From the NCBI GenBank assembly GCA_020543525.1, contig JAHYIO010000031.1, positions 372,001 through 436,000 of the forward strand: DNA of 64,000 nt, written 5' to 3'. Below are positions 1-11,268 of the stretch, in pieces; positions within the stretch are counted from its first letter, which is position 1, and each line of letters begins with the position of its first letter. The notes beneath the pieces were generated by a model. The model was not told where the DNA came from, searched no databases, and worked only from the letters and a program-made list of their open reading frames with translations. Both the position numbers and the translations under genes were made by a program. Source of the stretch: Coriolopsis trogii. Taxonomy: Eukaryota; Basidiomycota; Agaricomycetes; Polyporales; Polyporaceae.

Positions 1-651
1 AGCACAGCAAGGCCAGAGCCTCGGTCACCCCATGAGGTGCTGTGGTCGCCCGCGGCGGCAGGGGCATCTAACATGTCGTGCATATGGTATAAGGCCAGTA
101 TAGTTTTCTCTGTTCAGTCATGATAGTTCAGTCTACTTACTCAAGGAACCCGGCATACAAAACTGATACTTACTATGATAAACAGGTCCGTTAACTGCCG
201 TGGCTTCATTGGCTCAGGCTGGTTGTGAGGAAAGAGTGGTGAGCGCGGTGCGAAAGACATGTGCGGTCGCTCGCAAGGAGACATGCATAGGCTGTTGTGG
301 TTAGAATGTATGTCCTTGTGATCAGATTGAGTACTTCCCTGCGGCCATGCACTGATGACGTCATCGTCGACCAACTCCACCGCGTTCACGATGTCCACAC
401 GCATATACCCAGGCTCCCAGCGACGCGTCTCTGCTCGACCACCTCCTCGGCCTCGACGACGACAACGACGAGCATGGCATACGACTACTACCGAAACTCC
501 ATCCCCGGATGGGGCACGCAACAGGTACGTCGCTCTCGCCCCCACGACAGCGACTCCATCCATGGTCGCAACGTGCTCATGCGCGGTGACGTTCCGTAGT
601 TTCAGTTGGGATCACCCCCGGCACCCATGTTCCAGCCCCAGCCTTCATGTA

Positions 652-870
652 CAGTGGCTTACATAACTGTTTCCAAGATTGTGACTTTCCGACGAAAATG
701 TGTATATCTCTGTAGATACCTGGTATATAAATATGCAATAAATTGCGTTGGATAGACCTGCTTCCTAGCTATCCAGCAAACAAAGTTTCATGCAATTCTG
801 CCCAGACCTTGCTTAGATATTGAGCACTCTTTGGGTGCTACTCTTGGAAACAGTTTTGGAAGTGGTGCTG
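652..870. repeat. Left terminal inverted repeat of the Tc1 element
   Basis: 219 bp, perfectly complementary by eye to 2053-2271. The motif AACTGTTTCCAAGA occurs near the outer end. Its core, in inverted orientation (CTTGGAAACAGTT), occurs near the inner end, so each repeat is itself bounded by opposed copies of a probable transposase-binding motif. Confidence 0.93.
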
Positions 871-892
871 CAAAAAGGCATAATACATAACT

Positions 893-1912
893 TTAGTACT
901 TAGTATACCCTCCCTTTGCCCTCAATACAGCCTGGATCCTATCAGGCATACTCTCAATCAACTTCTGACACTCCTGAACTGAAATTGCCTCCCATTCCAC
1001 CTGCACCCGCTCCCACAACTCCTTGATCGAGGTTGGTGGCTTTTCATACCCTGCAAGCTTGCGTTTAAGGACACCCCAGAGATGCTCGATGGGGTTGAGG
1101 TCAGGAGATTGTGGGGGCCACTCCATGACTTGAATCTTGTTCTCTTTGAAGCACCGTTTGGCCTTTTTGCTAGTATGCTTGGGGTCGTTGTCCTGCTGGA
1201 AGGTGATGTCATCGAGGTTGTAGTCCCAGTTGTAAAGGGAATTGAGCAGTTCATCCTCCATAATGTTGACGTAGAGCTCCGCATCCATGGGTCCAATGAT
1301 CCTGCATGAATGGCCTGTCCCCTTCCACCCAAAACAGCCCCAAAACATCAGGTTTCCTCCACCAAACTTGAGGGTGCCATCCACAAGGCGGTCACTGAGC
1401 CCCTCTCCCTTCTTCTTCCACACATATTTCCTCCCATCTGACCCCACCCTGTTGACCTTGGTCTCATCTGACCAAACCACCCCCTTCCAGTCCTCCACAG
1501 TCCAGTCCTTCTTTGAGAGAGCGAAGGCATACCGCTTAGCCCTATGGGTAGCCTTGAGCTGAGGCCGTTTCTTCTTCACTACTGCCCTCATGCCTGCAAC
1601 CTTGAGTGCACGACGGATGGTCTGGACAGAGATGTTCCCAAGGAAGGTATCCTTGATGCTTCGGTGGACTTCAACAGCAGTATCGGCTTTCCCGGTCTCG
1701 ATAAGTCGGGTAGCATGTCGGATAGTGGTAGGGGAGAGAAGGGATGGACGGCCACCCTGAGACTTGGGCACCTCAGGACAGTGTTCAGAGCGAAGTTTGC
1801 TGATCTGACTCCTACTAACACCAGTCTGAGTGTGGATATGAGTGATAGAATGGCCCTGGCGGGCAAGGGAGATGATGTTGTTGACAGTAGTGTTAGAGAG
1901 AGGAGGATGCAT
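893..1912 (-). CDS. Tc1-type DD34E transposase, intact
   Basis: A 339-residue cut-and-paste transposase, the usual length for Tc1. The N-terminal ~110 residues hold two helix-turn-helix-like DNA-binding segments (the first about 9-45) with a GRPS linker near residue 54. The catalytic domain has D149 (in WSDET), D241 (in QQDND) and E276 (in PIEHLW), with exactly 34 residues between the second D and the E, which defines the Tc1 DD34E group. The PQSPDLNPIEHLW signature is complete. There is no stop, frameshift or intron, and the gene sits centrally between the inverted repeats, so the copy may be able to move. Start: the first ATG of the frame, directly before the HTH. Confidence 0.95.
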   Translation of the reverse strand: MHPPLSNTTVNNIISLARQGHSITHIHTQTGVSRSQISKLRSEHCPEVPKSQGGRPSLLSPTTIRHATRLIETGKADTAVEVHRSIKDTFLGNISVQTIRRALKVAGMRAVVKKKRPQLKATHRAKRYAFALSKKDWTVEDWKGVVWSDETKVNRVGSDGRKYVWKKKGEGLSDRLVDGTLKFGGGNLMFWGCFGWKGTGHSCRIIGPMDAELYVNIMEDELLNSLYNWDYNLDDITFQQDNDPKHTSKKAKRCFKENKIQVMEWPPQSPDLNPIEHLWGVLKRKLAGYEKPPTSIKELWERVQVEWEAISVQECQKLIESMPDRIQAVLRAKGGYTKY

Positions 1913-2052
1913 GATGAGGGCAGGAAAGAAAGGTCTGCTCTACTGGCAGATGACCTGGTATGATGCTATTAAACATTACCTAACATATTCTCACAATACC
2001 ATGTGACCTTTGCTACAGGATTGGCAATCCATTGAATTTATATGGGGGAGCC

Positions 2053-2271
2053 CAGCACCACTTCCAAAACTGTTTCCAAGAGTAGCACCCAAAGAGTGCT
2101 CAATATCTAAGCAAGGTCTGGGCAGAATTGCATGAAACTTTGTTTGCTGGATAGCTAGGAAGCAGGTCTATCCAACGCAATTTATTGCATATTTATATAC
2201 CAGGTATCTACAGAGATATACACATTTTCGTCGGAAAGTCACAATCTTGGAAACAGTTATGTAAGCCACTG
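2053..2271. repeat. Right terminal inverted repeat of the Tc1 element
   Basis: Reverse complement of 652-870 over 219 bp, ending at the TA target duplication 2272-2273. Confidence 0.93.
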
Positions 2272-2483
2272 TACGTACCCGATGACAGTACCAGCCTCCC
2301 AAAAGCCATCCATCTCATCGAATGCGCCCGTGTCCAGGGTGTGGTCTGGACTTCTACAGCGCGCACGCAGTCAATCCTGACCCGTGAGTATCGTGTACTT
2401 TGACCTATCATCCACACGGCTGAAAGTGGCCTCTCAGGATCTTCTACAATTCAATTCTTTCCCGCGCGCCCTTCTTTTCGTCC

Positions 2484-3917
2484 ATGGGCCTCGGACGCGA
2501 AGAGGCGCGCTACTGGCATAGACGTGTCTACAGCGGCCTGGTGAGTCCCTGGAGGTCCCTGGTGGCTTGCGCGAGACATGAGGCACGCTGAACATCGGAG
2601 CGCAGGCCCCTCTCACCTCATTACTCCCCAACGACATCGGCGCCGCCGCGGCGTACGAAGCATACCGCACATGGAAACACAACCCCATCCTCCACGAGCC
2701 TCTCAGCGCTGACCGCGAGCGGCAGCGCGAAGGTCTCATCGGAATGGCCATTGCAGAAGGTCCGTGCCTTCGTTCGCGCTGCGGCAAGCGTGGCTTACCG
2801 TGGCTTCGCTGCAGCAACCCGCCTCTGGCAGTACACCGGACGAACGGCGGACGCGTACGGTCTTCGAGCAGCATGCGAAGCTGCCGCAGCCGCCGCATCC
2901 ATCCTCGCCGAACGCGTACGTTTTTTTTCCTTTCAAGGCCCAAGACCGTCGCAGCTCACACCTTTTTCACATGTACAGTGGCTCGGGTACGTGAGCGACG
3001 CAGGCGGTGCCGGACGTATGGGCATGGGCATGGGTATGGCCGCAGCAGCACCCTCATACGCGTCAAGCAGCAGTGACGAAGGACGGTACTACCGCGGCAG
3101 ACGCAGCTCCTTCGCAGCATCCCCGTACCTAGGGCCCGGACGTCTTGGCATGCCAGGCGCGGGCGTACAAGTACCCCCCGTCGCGTCGCCCATGCTCGGT
3201 GGGTCACCCCTCCCCGGCGCTGGCGGCTTCGAGACGGGCGCAGGCCGGATGAGTGGCGTAGGAGGCGTGCCGCCAATGAGCGGTATGGGGATAGGGATGG
3301 GGATGGGGCCTGGGCCCATGGGAGGTATCCCGCCGCGCTCCATCTCTCCGATGCCTGGCGCTGGGATGGGCGTCGCGATGGGCATGGGCCTGCATGGTAT
3401 GAGCATGGGCGCGCCTGGCATGAGTATTGGAGCGCCAGGAATGGGCATGGCCCCCGGCATGCCTTCAATGGGTGGAATGGGTGCACCTGGAGTGGGTGGA
3501 ATAGGCATGGCAGGCGGGATGGGTGGGATGGGCGCACCGATGCCCTACGGCGTCGGGGGCGGCGCACAACCGGGCGTGAACGTGCAAACGGTCCCACCAG
3601 GGTCGACGATCATCTTCGAGCGGCCGAGCAGGCGGAGACGAGACTCGTACGACGGCGGCAGGCGACACCACCGGTCCCGGAGCGTCGACGTCATTCAGAC
3701 GGGCCCGCCTGCCGGGGCGTACGGTGCTGGTGCTGGTGCTGGGGGAGGGTACGGAATGGGTATGGGCGCGGGCGGAGGGTACTATGGGGGAGGGTACGGC
3801 GGCGGCGGCGGTGGTGGTGGTGGTGGTGGTGGAGGTGGAGGTGCGTACGGCATGGGGCCCATGGGAGGCGCGTATGGTGGTGGTGGGCTCGGACAGAGGA
3901 TATATGGCGGGTTCTGA
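2484..3917 (+). CDS. Gly/Met-rich protein, four exons; possibly CipC-like N-terminal domain
   Basis: Inferred exons are 2484-2540, 2606-2759, 2815-2915 and 2979-3917, with introns of 65, 55 and 63 bp and GT-AG ends. They join in frame to 416 residues. The first ~100 residues are alpha-helical and Ala-rich, with a YEAYRTWKHN segment and a REGLIGMAIAEA segment. The pattern loosely resembles fungal CipC/DUF3759 stress proteins, but that is a weak call. The last exon is low complexity: MGMG runs, PGMG repeats, a short arginine-rich stretch (RPSRRRRDS), a VPPGSTIIFERP segment and a run of about 14 Gly. No signal peptide or membrane helix is seen. An in-frame exon upstream (2438-2483) and the Tc1-split exons suggest the true start is further 5', so the ATG used here may be internal and the gene may be inactivated. 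Confidence 0.6.
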
Positions 3918-5322
3918 GCGTCCGGACGTACACGGAGACGTAGCGCGTCGATGATTGGGGACGACATACCGTACTTTCTGTAGCTAATACCCCTGTGTAC
4001 AATAACTCCTCCATCTTGGTCCATGTTGTATTTTCCTATGTGCTTTCGTGCTTGCTTGCATACGCTCATGGTGATCGAACAGAGACTCAGAGGCGGGCGA
4101 GGACGAGAAACTCGATAGCGAACGGTTTCTTGGAAAGTTTGGTGCAAGCGCCCGGTCGCAAAGTCGCCACTGTCACAGCACACGTGTCAGTGACACATCG
4201 TGTTGATCCGTGCCCGGACGGCGGGTCCGGTGCCGGAGCCTTCAGCCGGAGTACTTTACGCATACTCACCGCAGAGTGGGCGAGGACGCACGTCGCATAT
4301 AGACGCGAAGACAAGAGCCTCTGAATTGAATCGGTATCATTCCGAAGTCTGCACATTCTATGAGAGTGTGGGTAAAGCAAGCGACAGGATGGTAGTACAC
4401 GTTGAACAACGCAAGGACGAGACGACTGACTGATGAAGACGTACGGACGGACACAGACGCAGACACAGGACGAGGACGAGATGTCGGGGTGAGTGCGAAA
4501 CTCGATGGGGTACGAGACTCGATGTAGACGTAGACGTAAGAATGCTATAGGGCGCGTGTCCGACGGACTGTTCGCGAGGCTGCGCGCGCGCGGGGCCAAG
4601 GGCTCGATGAGAAGACTCGGAAGAGGAGGGGCGTGACCATGTACGTGTCGGGGCGTGGGGAGAGATGCGGGGGTCAGGTGGGGACTCCGATGGGGGAGAA
4701 GAATGGGCAATGTCCGACTCCGGTTCCTGAGGGTATCTAGCTGATGAGATGGAGGTCGTACAAGTGGGGAGACGTTCCGATACACGTTAGTAGTACAAGT
4801 GTGGCCAGATGAGATGAGACGAGACGAGAGACGATGGGAAGGGGAGACGCGCGAGGCGTCTGTAGAGAGGAGCGAGGTGAGGAATGCGGCGTGTATGCAA
4901 TGCAACAAGTCCGATGCAGACGTTCAAGCCAGATGGTAGCTAGTGTACAAGAGACGCAGAGAAGATAATGTAAGATACGAGCGCAGATGAGAAAACAACA
5001 TAACAACGAGGCGAGTTAAAAAAAAAACTCGCGAGCCGGAGCGCGCGGGTCAATGGCTGTGACCCGCAAAGTCCGGAGGCGAGAATCGTAGGCGCACAAG
5101 TGGGGACAAAATCAAAATGCGAAAGCAGTAGGACGGGACCGAACAAGATAGCAATAGAGGCAGCAACGACGAAGGCACTCAGAAACCAAGATCAACCAAC
5201 GGGAATAGGGATAGAGATGAATACGAATAAATACGGTAGAACACATCATCACACATGGGAAGCGCGATGGACACGAACACGCGAAAAGGACACAGGGAGG
5301 GACACACCAGGACGAGCATAGC
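3918..5322. other. Convergent intergenic region, purine-rich on the plus strand
   Basis: Lies between the 3' ends of two convergent genes. Much of 4080-5320 is rich in GA dinucleotide runs on the plus strand (GACGAGACGAGAGACG-like). A TA-poor A9 run lies near 5020. No open frame here shows coding character or a recognisable domain. Confidence 0.5.
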
Positions 5323-7242
5323 TCACGCCCGAGTGCGAGCCGCTTTCCGCTTCCCACCAGACGTCGCCGCCCTCCTCTTCTTGGCGACCGTCACGGCCCC
5401 GGACACCTCGGGAACGTTCTCCTCCCCGCTGGCGTCCGGGTGGACCGCGACAGCAACGGCGCCCACGTCAAACCCCTCCGTCACCTCCTTCACCGCAAGA
5501 GGCAAATGTTGAGGCTGAGGCTCCGCAGAGTCGGCGATCCTCGCACGCTTCGCACGCACGGCGGGCCTCTTTGCCTTGCCGCCTCTCGCCGGCTGGGTGT
5601 CCGCTTCAGCGTCGACTTCGTCGTCGACATCGACTGCCTTCCGTTTGCCTCGATGGCTGGCAGACTTGCTCGTCTCGAGCTCTACGTCGACGACTGTGCC
5701 CTCTTCGCTGGGGTATCCGCCATCGCTGACAGCGGTGCTGCTGCCACGCGATCCCGAGCGAGTGTGCGTCTTCTCTGGTGCGGAGAGCGGCAAGGGTGAC
5801 ATGGCGGGAGTAGGAGGGGACGACAATGCCGAAAGCGGGGTGGACAAGAGAGAACATGGGCCAGGGGGTGCCGGCTTGCGACGCGAGCGCGTAGAACGAC
5901 GCGTGGCGTTGGGAGCGGATTCATTAGAGGTAGCTTCGCCAAATTCGAGCGGGATTTCGTTCGAGGGCTGATTGAGGCCGAGCATGAGCTCGATCGCTTG
6001 GAGGACCGGAGAGTTGTTAATGAAGTCCTCCCTGACGGCCCTGGTGAACAACTCCAGCGTCGGTGCGGCCTGCGCGGTATATGGTACCAGCTCTGTCTCC
6101 TGACCCCGCGTGAGGAAGAGGGATGAACTCTGTTCGTCCTCTGCCTGTTCCTCTTGGACGTCTTCTGCAGCAGGCGCTGCAGCTGCGGCCTCTATGGCTT
6201 CCTTCGCCTTCTGTGACGCCCGAGTCGTACGAGCACGTTTGCGCGTCACGCGTGGCTCGGACGACTGCTCTGAAGCCTGCGAATCGGGGGCGGGGGCAGT
6301 GTTCGCGACCTTGCGTTTGCCGGTACTACGCAAGGTCATGCCCTTGGGCTCGGCGGGCTTGTAGACGGACTGGAGGCCGCGCAAAGCCCAGATGTTCTCC
6401 AGTTTCCCCATCCAACCCACAGGAGAGATGATCGGGCAGGGTCTCATTCCTACAGATGGCACAAGTCAGTTGGAACTGAGCGATGCGAGTACAAGACGCC
6501 ATGCGTGGGAATGCTGCGAGGGTCGTGGCGAAATGCAGCTACGGCAGAGGAAGCACTCACGGAGTATAGTGTCGACAGTATCTGCGGTGCGGTAGATGGT
6601 ATTCTTGGCCCAGAATGCAAAGTGCGCGGGGTGTGTGGGATGATTGAGAACCTTGAGGGCGCCGAGAGCGAAGATGGACTGCTGCTGCAGCCGGGAGAGC
6701 TTGGGAATCTCGGACGCATAGAGCCGGGATGTGGGGCCAGGAAAGAGCTGGAACTGCTGGCTGAGGACGTTCGAGATTGTGGTCCAGGAGGCGATCCCTG
6801 CGTGTTCTGCTTGCCAGAAGGTGATGGTCCTAGGAGCAGACGCGGTGGCGCTTACCGGTGGGGCGGGGAGCTGGGCCGGGGTCGAGGCCGGGGAGGAGGC
6901 GGAAGAGGCTGGGGCTTTGGAAGGGCCGCGAGGGATGATTCGTGCGAGCGCATCGAGATACGAGTCTACGAGAGGGTGGTTCACTGTCAATTGGCCGGTG
7001 GAGGCGAGTACGCCGGGGTAGATTTCGCGGAGATCTGGGACGAGATACTTGTCGAGGGTGGTCGCGGCGGGTGCCTCAGAGGTTTCGGAGGCTGTCGCGG
7101 GGGTAGTGGGGGGTGGGCGGACGAAATGCTCAAGGCGAGCGTCCGAGGTAGGGTACTGGGGAGCGGCGAGGGAGAACTCGTACCTTCCGCTCTCGCTGCG
7201 GTCGATGCGGTAGGGCGGAGAGAGGGATGTGAGGAGCACCAT
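5323..7242 (-). CDS. Unrecognised two-exon gene with a nuclear-type basic tail
   Basis: Exons 6561-7242 and 5323-6449 (minus strand) are joined over a 111-bp GT-AG intron (6450-6560) and give 602 residues. The first ~290 residues look like a folded domain. They include a stretch with LDKYLVPDLREIYPG, a TITFWQAEHAGIASWTT segment and a following Leu-rich helical part. The last ~300 residues are disordered, Ala/Pro/Ser/Glu-rich, with several basic clusters (GKRKVA, TRKRARTTRAS, SHRGKRKAV, GGKRKAA) that could be nuclear localisation signals. I do not recognise the family. The frame is also open upstream to 7572 with an Arg/Pro/Ser-rich, almost acid-free leader, so an earlier start giving a mitochondrial-type presequence is possible. 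I chose the ATG at 7242 because the sequence becomes clearly domain-like there. No lesions seen; probably a genuine host gene. Confidence 0.72.
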
Positions 7243-9419
7243 AGCGTTGTCGCTTGCGGGAGAGGACGATGTGCGGGCGAGGTGGGCTGCAGCGAGACGA
7301 GTATATGCTGGTGTGCTCGTGAGGGATGGGGCGGCAATCGAGGGTGCACAGGAAGTAGCGATGTGGCGCGGAGGTAGGACGAGGGGAGATCCGTGTCGGA
7401 GGACGTCGTGCGGAGGGGGGCGGGGAGACGCAGGCGACGAGGACGAGGACGGAGAGAGGCGGGCGGGCGATGGACGTAGGTGAGAGAAGGGCAGCGGAGG
7501 GTATGGAGGGTAGATATAGGCTCGCGCGGGCAAAGCGAGCATGGGCTGACACAAAGACCGCCTGCCACACACGCCTCCCCCGATCCCACCAGCTGCCTAT
7601 TCCGGCCTCCTTCCTTGCTTCCTCCCCCGTGCCAGCCCCCCTCCCCCCTTCGCTGCATGCCCCCCAGCCGAGCGCGACGTCTTTGCAGTCCTCGCCGCAC
7701 CCCGCGTCGCGGCCACCTGCTCGCGCTGTTGCACCCGCGGCCGGCGGGATGGGTCGGTACGCGAGCGCATGTTTGTCCGGGGTACTCGCGCCAATCGTGA
7801 AGGGCGAATCTGTAGCATCTAATCTTATCGAACCGATCCTCTTCCGATCCGCGCCCCTATGGCCCGCTGTCCCGCCTCGAGGGCAACTCGTGCGTCGCCC
7901 GTCGCCTCCTCAGTGTGCTCTCTCTCTGATCATCGCATCCCACCTTCCCTCTTGCGCATTGCAGACCGACAACAGAAGTACGTCCAGGCGCAGGCGGACC
8001 CGGCTGACACAGAACGTGCACTTCAGCTGCTGGAATCGGGCAATTTGATCTGAGTAGTGACGTCAGACCATTTGAGTTGCCGAGTCCATATCGTGCCCTG
8101 GATTTCGTCCTCGCGCTCGTCGCCATTGTCGTCACCGTCCTCCGCTCCGAGCTCACCGTCCGCATGCGCGTGCACGGCGAGAAGCGCGGTAGTGCGCTGT
8201 GCTCTCTTCGGGATTTTCACGGCGGACTGATCACCTCTGTTACTCTTCCGTACAGGAAGTCGACCGGAAAACGTGCCGGATTCATCGATCACATCGACAC
8301 CCTGCCCTACCTCCCGCCACTCTCGAGAAGTCGGCAACACGAGCACACCCCAAACCCCCATTGTCTATACGCACATTCAACCATGCGTGTTTTCTGTTTC
8401 CTGATGGTGCGCCACCCAGACTGAACGTGCACTCTTATCTCCGCGTATCGAGGCACACAAATCCATTGCCACTCGACTATCCTCGTCGCTCTGCTCTGCA
8501 AGAGATCGTCGAACACATGTGTTGCAGCTATTGCCTGCGCTCCGTCGATCTCCCCACTCTCCCCGACCTCGAGAACGGTCCGACGGTGCGTATTCTCCTC
8601 TCGAGCTATCTTCGGTGATACTCTATGCACAACGCAGCAAGCTGGCGCGGAGGAATCTCGCTCGAATCCACACATTATATCGTCGAGCTTTCTCTTGCGC
8701 TTGCCTTGCGTACCGTAGGCAGCCCTTACGGACCATTTTTGACGCGCGGGATTGGCTAACGCTTGCGTGCCTGCAGTCGCGCCTTATAGACGATTCCTCG
8801 TCAGCGCGTGGAGGATGTCTGCCAAGCTCTGTGTATCCGTCATCATTCAGGTGGGTCTCTATGACTCTGACTATTGACCCTATTTGTCTATTTCTCTCCG
8901 CATTCTACGCATGGATAGAAGAGACCTGAGTTCTAGTATCTGTCACCCTGTAGCACACGATAGGACAAAATCACGAGTCGGCTCTGTGTTTGCGTACCGT
9001 TCCCAACCGCGACGGAGCTTATAGGTCATTGATCGAGTATGACGATACCCACCAAGAGCCAGACCTGTGCGGACGTCTGGCTCACCTTAACGTGCCGTGT
9101 TATATCTGACACTGCACAGCCTGCGGACGATGTCGCATGGAGCACGTCACGCTGGTTACACGGGATGTAATAGCAGGAGCTGTAGATGACTTGGTATGTC
9201 GTGTCCACCCGTCTAACTTGAATGCCCATATGCACCTCCACTGCGCAAGGATATGTGTAGACCTCCTGAAATAGCGACCCAGACTAGACCGAATGAAGGC
9301 TTAGAGCGGCGGCGTCAATCCGACGCCCCTGTAAGCCTTCATGGCGCGCTTGTCGTGAACTCAACCGGCACCATTGCCTCTAGGGTGAAGTGATGCTTCC
9401 AGTTGAGCGCTAGCTGTCA
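7243..9419. other. Stretch without a confident gene
   Basis: About 2.2 kb. The only coding-like piece is 7974-8053 on the plus strand: after a GCATTGCAG acceptor, a short acidic/Gln-rich frame (includes KYVQAQADPADTERALQLLE) ends at TGA. It could be the last exon of a small gene starting near 7750, but I could not build the upstream exons. Nothing else recognisable is seen, including on the minus strand. Confidence 0.35.
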
Positions 9420-9715
9420 TGCTTTGCTCAAGGTCAACGTTAGGCCCTTGTCAGACGTCCGTCGCACGTCTCGTACAAATGCCCCGCCCTGTATGACCGC
9501 TCCCTCCATCGGTTACACACCCGTCCACTCTCCTAGTACGTCGCCCACATCGTCACTATGCTTTGGAGACTAACATTCCAGGCACATCTTGTAGCGAGTA
9601 CGAGAAGGCAACGGCCACGGTGTCACCCTCTGTCGATTTGAATTCGGTCCACGGAAACGTTGCCCTACATCATCAGTATGTAGCGTCGTCTCTGTAATAG
9701 CTCTGGCTAACGAAA
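9420..9715 (+). promoter_or_regulatory. Upstream region of HET gene 1
   Basis: Resembles 19980-20210 in several blocks (for example CACCCGTCCACT followed by a CAGTA/TAGTA block, and a GCGANNACGANAAGGNNACA-like block). This suggests both are promoters of duplicated HET genes. No clear TATA box was identified. Confidence 0.5.
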
Positions 9716-11268
9716 ATGTGCATCGAACAGGAAGACGACAGGCTAATGTGGTTAATCAGCAGTGATCGCGCCGAACTCCAGGAGTTCCTATCCCCCGAGG
9801 CCGTTCCAGGAGGTTACGCCATCCTATCTCACGTCTGGGCCGCGCATGAGCAAACGTTCCAAGAGACCAAAGCACTGGTACAAGGACTCCGTGGACACGC
9901 CTCGCGATCACTCAACGGACAAGGTCCGAAGGTGCTGCGAGCTTGCGGAGCGCAATGGGTATAAGTGGATCTGGAACGACACCTGTTGTATCAATAAGGA
10001 GAGCAGTGCAGAACTCTCCGAGGCGATCAACTCCATGTTCCGATGGTACGAGCTCGCCAGCGTCTGCTATGCCTACCTAGGCGACGTTCCGAGCCATGAC
10101 GATATGCAATCTTCTGGCTCCGCATTCCGCAGGAGCCGCTGGCACACGCGGGGTTGGACGTTGCAGGAGCTCATCGCTCCAAGAAACGTGGTCTTTGTCT
10201 CGCAAGAATGGGAAGTGCTCGGTAAATTAGGCGACCTCGTACTCCTGTTGGCAAACATCACGGGTATACCCCCTGACGTCCTCATGCGAACGAAACGTCC
10301 TGTACAGTACAGCATTGCTGCACGCATGTCCTGGGCCGCCAATCGGACAACAACACGTCTTGAAGATGAGGCGTATTGCTTGATGGGACTGTTCGACATC
10401 CACATGCCGACGCTTTACGGAGAAGGCCAGAAAGCGTTCCGTCGTTTACAAGAGGAGATCCTCAAGCAGTCGATTGATACGTCCATCTTCGCGTGGGGCT
10501 TGCCAATTTTTGCAACCGGCGAAGTTAACCATTCCCTCTTCGCCTCCAGCCCTGCTCAATTTGTCGGATGTCGCGACATCACCTCAGTCTACACCCCTCC
10601 CAAGACGGACCTTTGCTTTCCTAGCTTCTCCGTGACTGCCTACGGCGTGTTAGCGAGCTTGCCCGTCGCAACATTTCGAGGACACACCCTCGGACTCCTG
10701 CGATGCACCGTCAACCGCTGCGATATCGCACTCGTTCTGTCCGAGCTTCCTTCCAAACGGACGGCCGACCCCAAGCGCCCGCTGTTCAAGATCGGAGACC
10801 GTCATGGACGTCTAGTAGCCTTCTACAGCCCGCGGCTCCACCCCAGATCTCGTTCTCCTTTCGATCGCAAAGACCCTCGCTTGCCCCTGCTGGGGCAACG
10901 TGTCCATTGGAGATCTCGCAAGGTCTACCTGGTCCCGGCCACACCCCACCCGGGCCAGCTCCCTCCTGTCCCAGGTCTGTCAAAACAGAATTGTACGCCG
11001 GATACACCCTGTCGCACACCGGAGTGGGTCGTCGCCCTCCCAGGCAGCGAATGGGGCCTTGTTCGTGCACGCCTCACACAGCATCCGTTCGACTCCTCGG
11101 AGACGGGACGATCCCCGACGACACGGCTCAGGTGGACGCACTCGGGTTCTTGCCACCCGCCGCTGGAGTTATCGATGGACCTCGGGCTGTGTATGAAACA
11201 TACCACACGATCCTGGTGGGGGAACCCAATACCTGTCCACTGTGTTCGCTTCCGGCTGTGGGGGGCGG
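9716..11268 (+). pseudogene. HET-domain gene 1, 5' part (frameshifted, then cut by copia)
   Basis: Closely related to the intact HET gene at 27424-29304, so the lesions can be read off. HET proteins act in fungal non-self recognition after hyphal fusion, where the HET domain triggers cell death. The N-terminus (MCIEQEDDRLMWLISSD) and the GGYAILSHVW block are in the first frame. Near 9880-9900 this copy is 8 bp shorter than its paralogue, which shifts the frame, and the rest of the domain continues in the frame open from 9762. That part includes WIWNDTCCINKESSAELSEA, SMFRWYELASVCYAYL, RGWTLQELIAP, RMSWAA and LMGLFDIHMPTLYGEG. The gene stops abruptly at 11268, where the copia LTR begins, and resumes at 17777. 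An unseen intron could in principle absorb the 8-bp shift, but no good splice pair is visible. Confidence 0.85.

Larger units (their letters stand above)
652..2271 (-). mobile_element. Complete Tc1/mariner element with 219-bp terminal inverted repeats
   Basis: A 1620-bp element bounded by CAGTGGCTTACATAACTG and its reverse complement, flanked by the TA target duplication (650-651 and 2272-2273) expected of Tc1/mariner transposons. Inverted repeats of 219 bp lie at 652-870 and 2053-2271 and appear identical by eye along their whole length. One uninterrupted transposase gene lies between them on the minus strand. Perfect repeats and an intact transposase point to a young, possibly autonomous copy. 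Confidence 0.93.
413..2387 (+). pseudogene. Upstream exons of a host gene, split by the Tc1 insertion
   Basis: An open exon-like stretch follows a CAG acceptor at 603-605. It runs to the TA at 650-651, where the Tc1 element begins, and the same reading frame resumes after the second TA at 2274 and stays open to a GT donor at 2388. With one TA removed the two halves read through in frame, with the C-ending codons typical of this genome. A further candidate exon at 413-527 (after a CAG at 410-412) ends at the GTACGT donor at 528 in a compatible phase. The 50-bp intron 2388-2437 would join this in frame to the exons at 2438-3917, so this is probably the 5' part of that gene. The original start codon was not found. 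With the element present, translation into it meets TAG at about 713. No family was recognised for this part. Confidence 0.4.

Noticed and set aside
3691..4014. Minus-strand His-rich frame (long run of His)
   Set aside because: It is the antisense of the poly-Gly codons of the Gly/Met-rich gene; no independent coding support.
4080..5320. Purine-rich stretch as a coding gene on either strand (for example the frame at 4087-4908)
   Set aside because: The translations are dominated by Arg/Ser/His from GA/TC runs, with no domain and no splice-consistent extension.
7859..8053. Complete small gene ending LLESGNLI
   Set aside because: Only the last part (7974-8053) looks like coding; no consistent upstream exon or start could be found.
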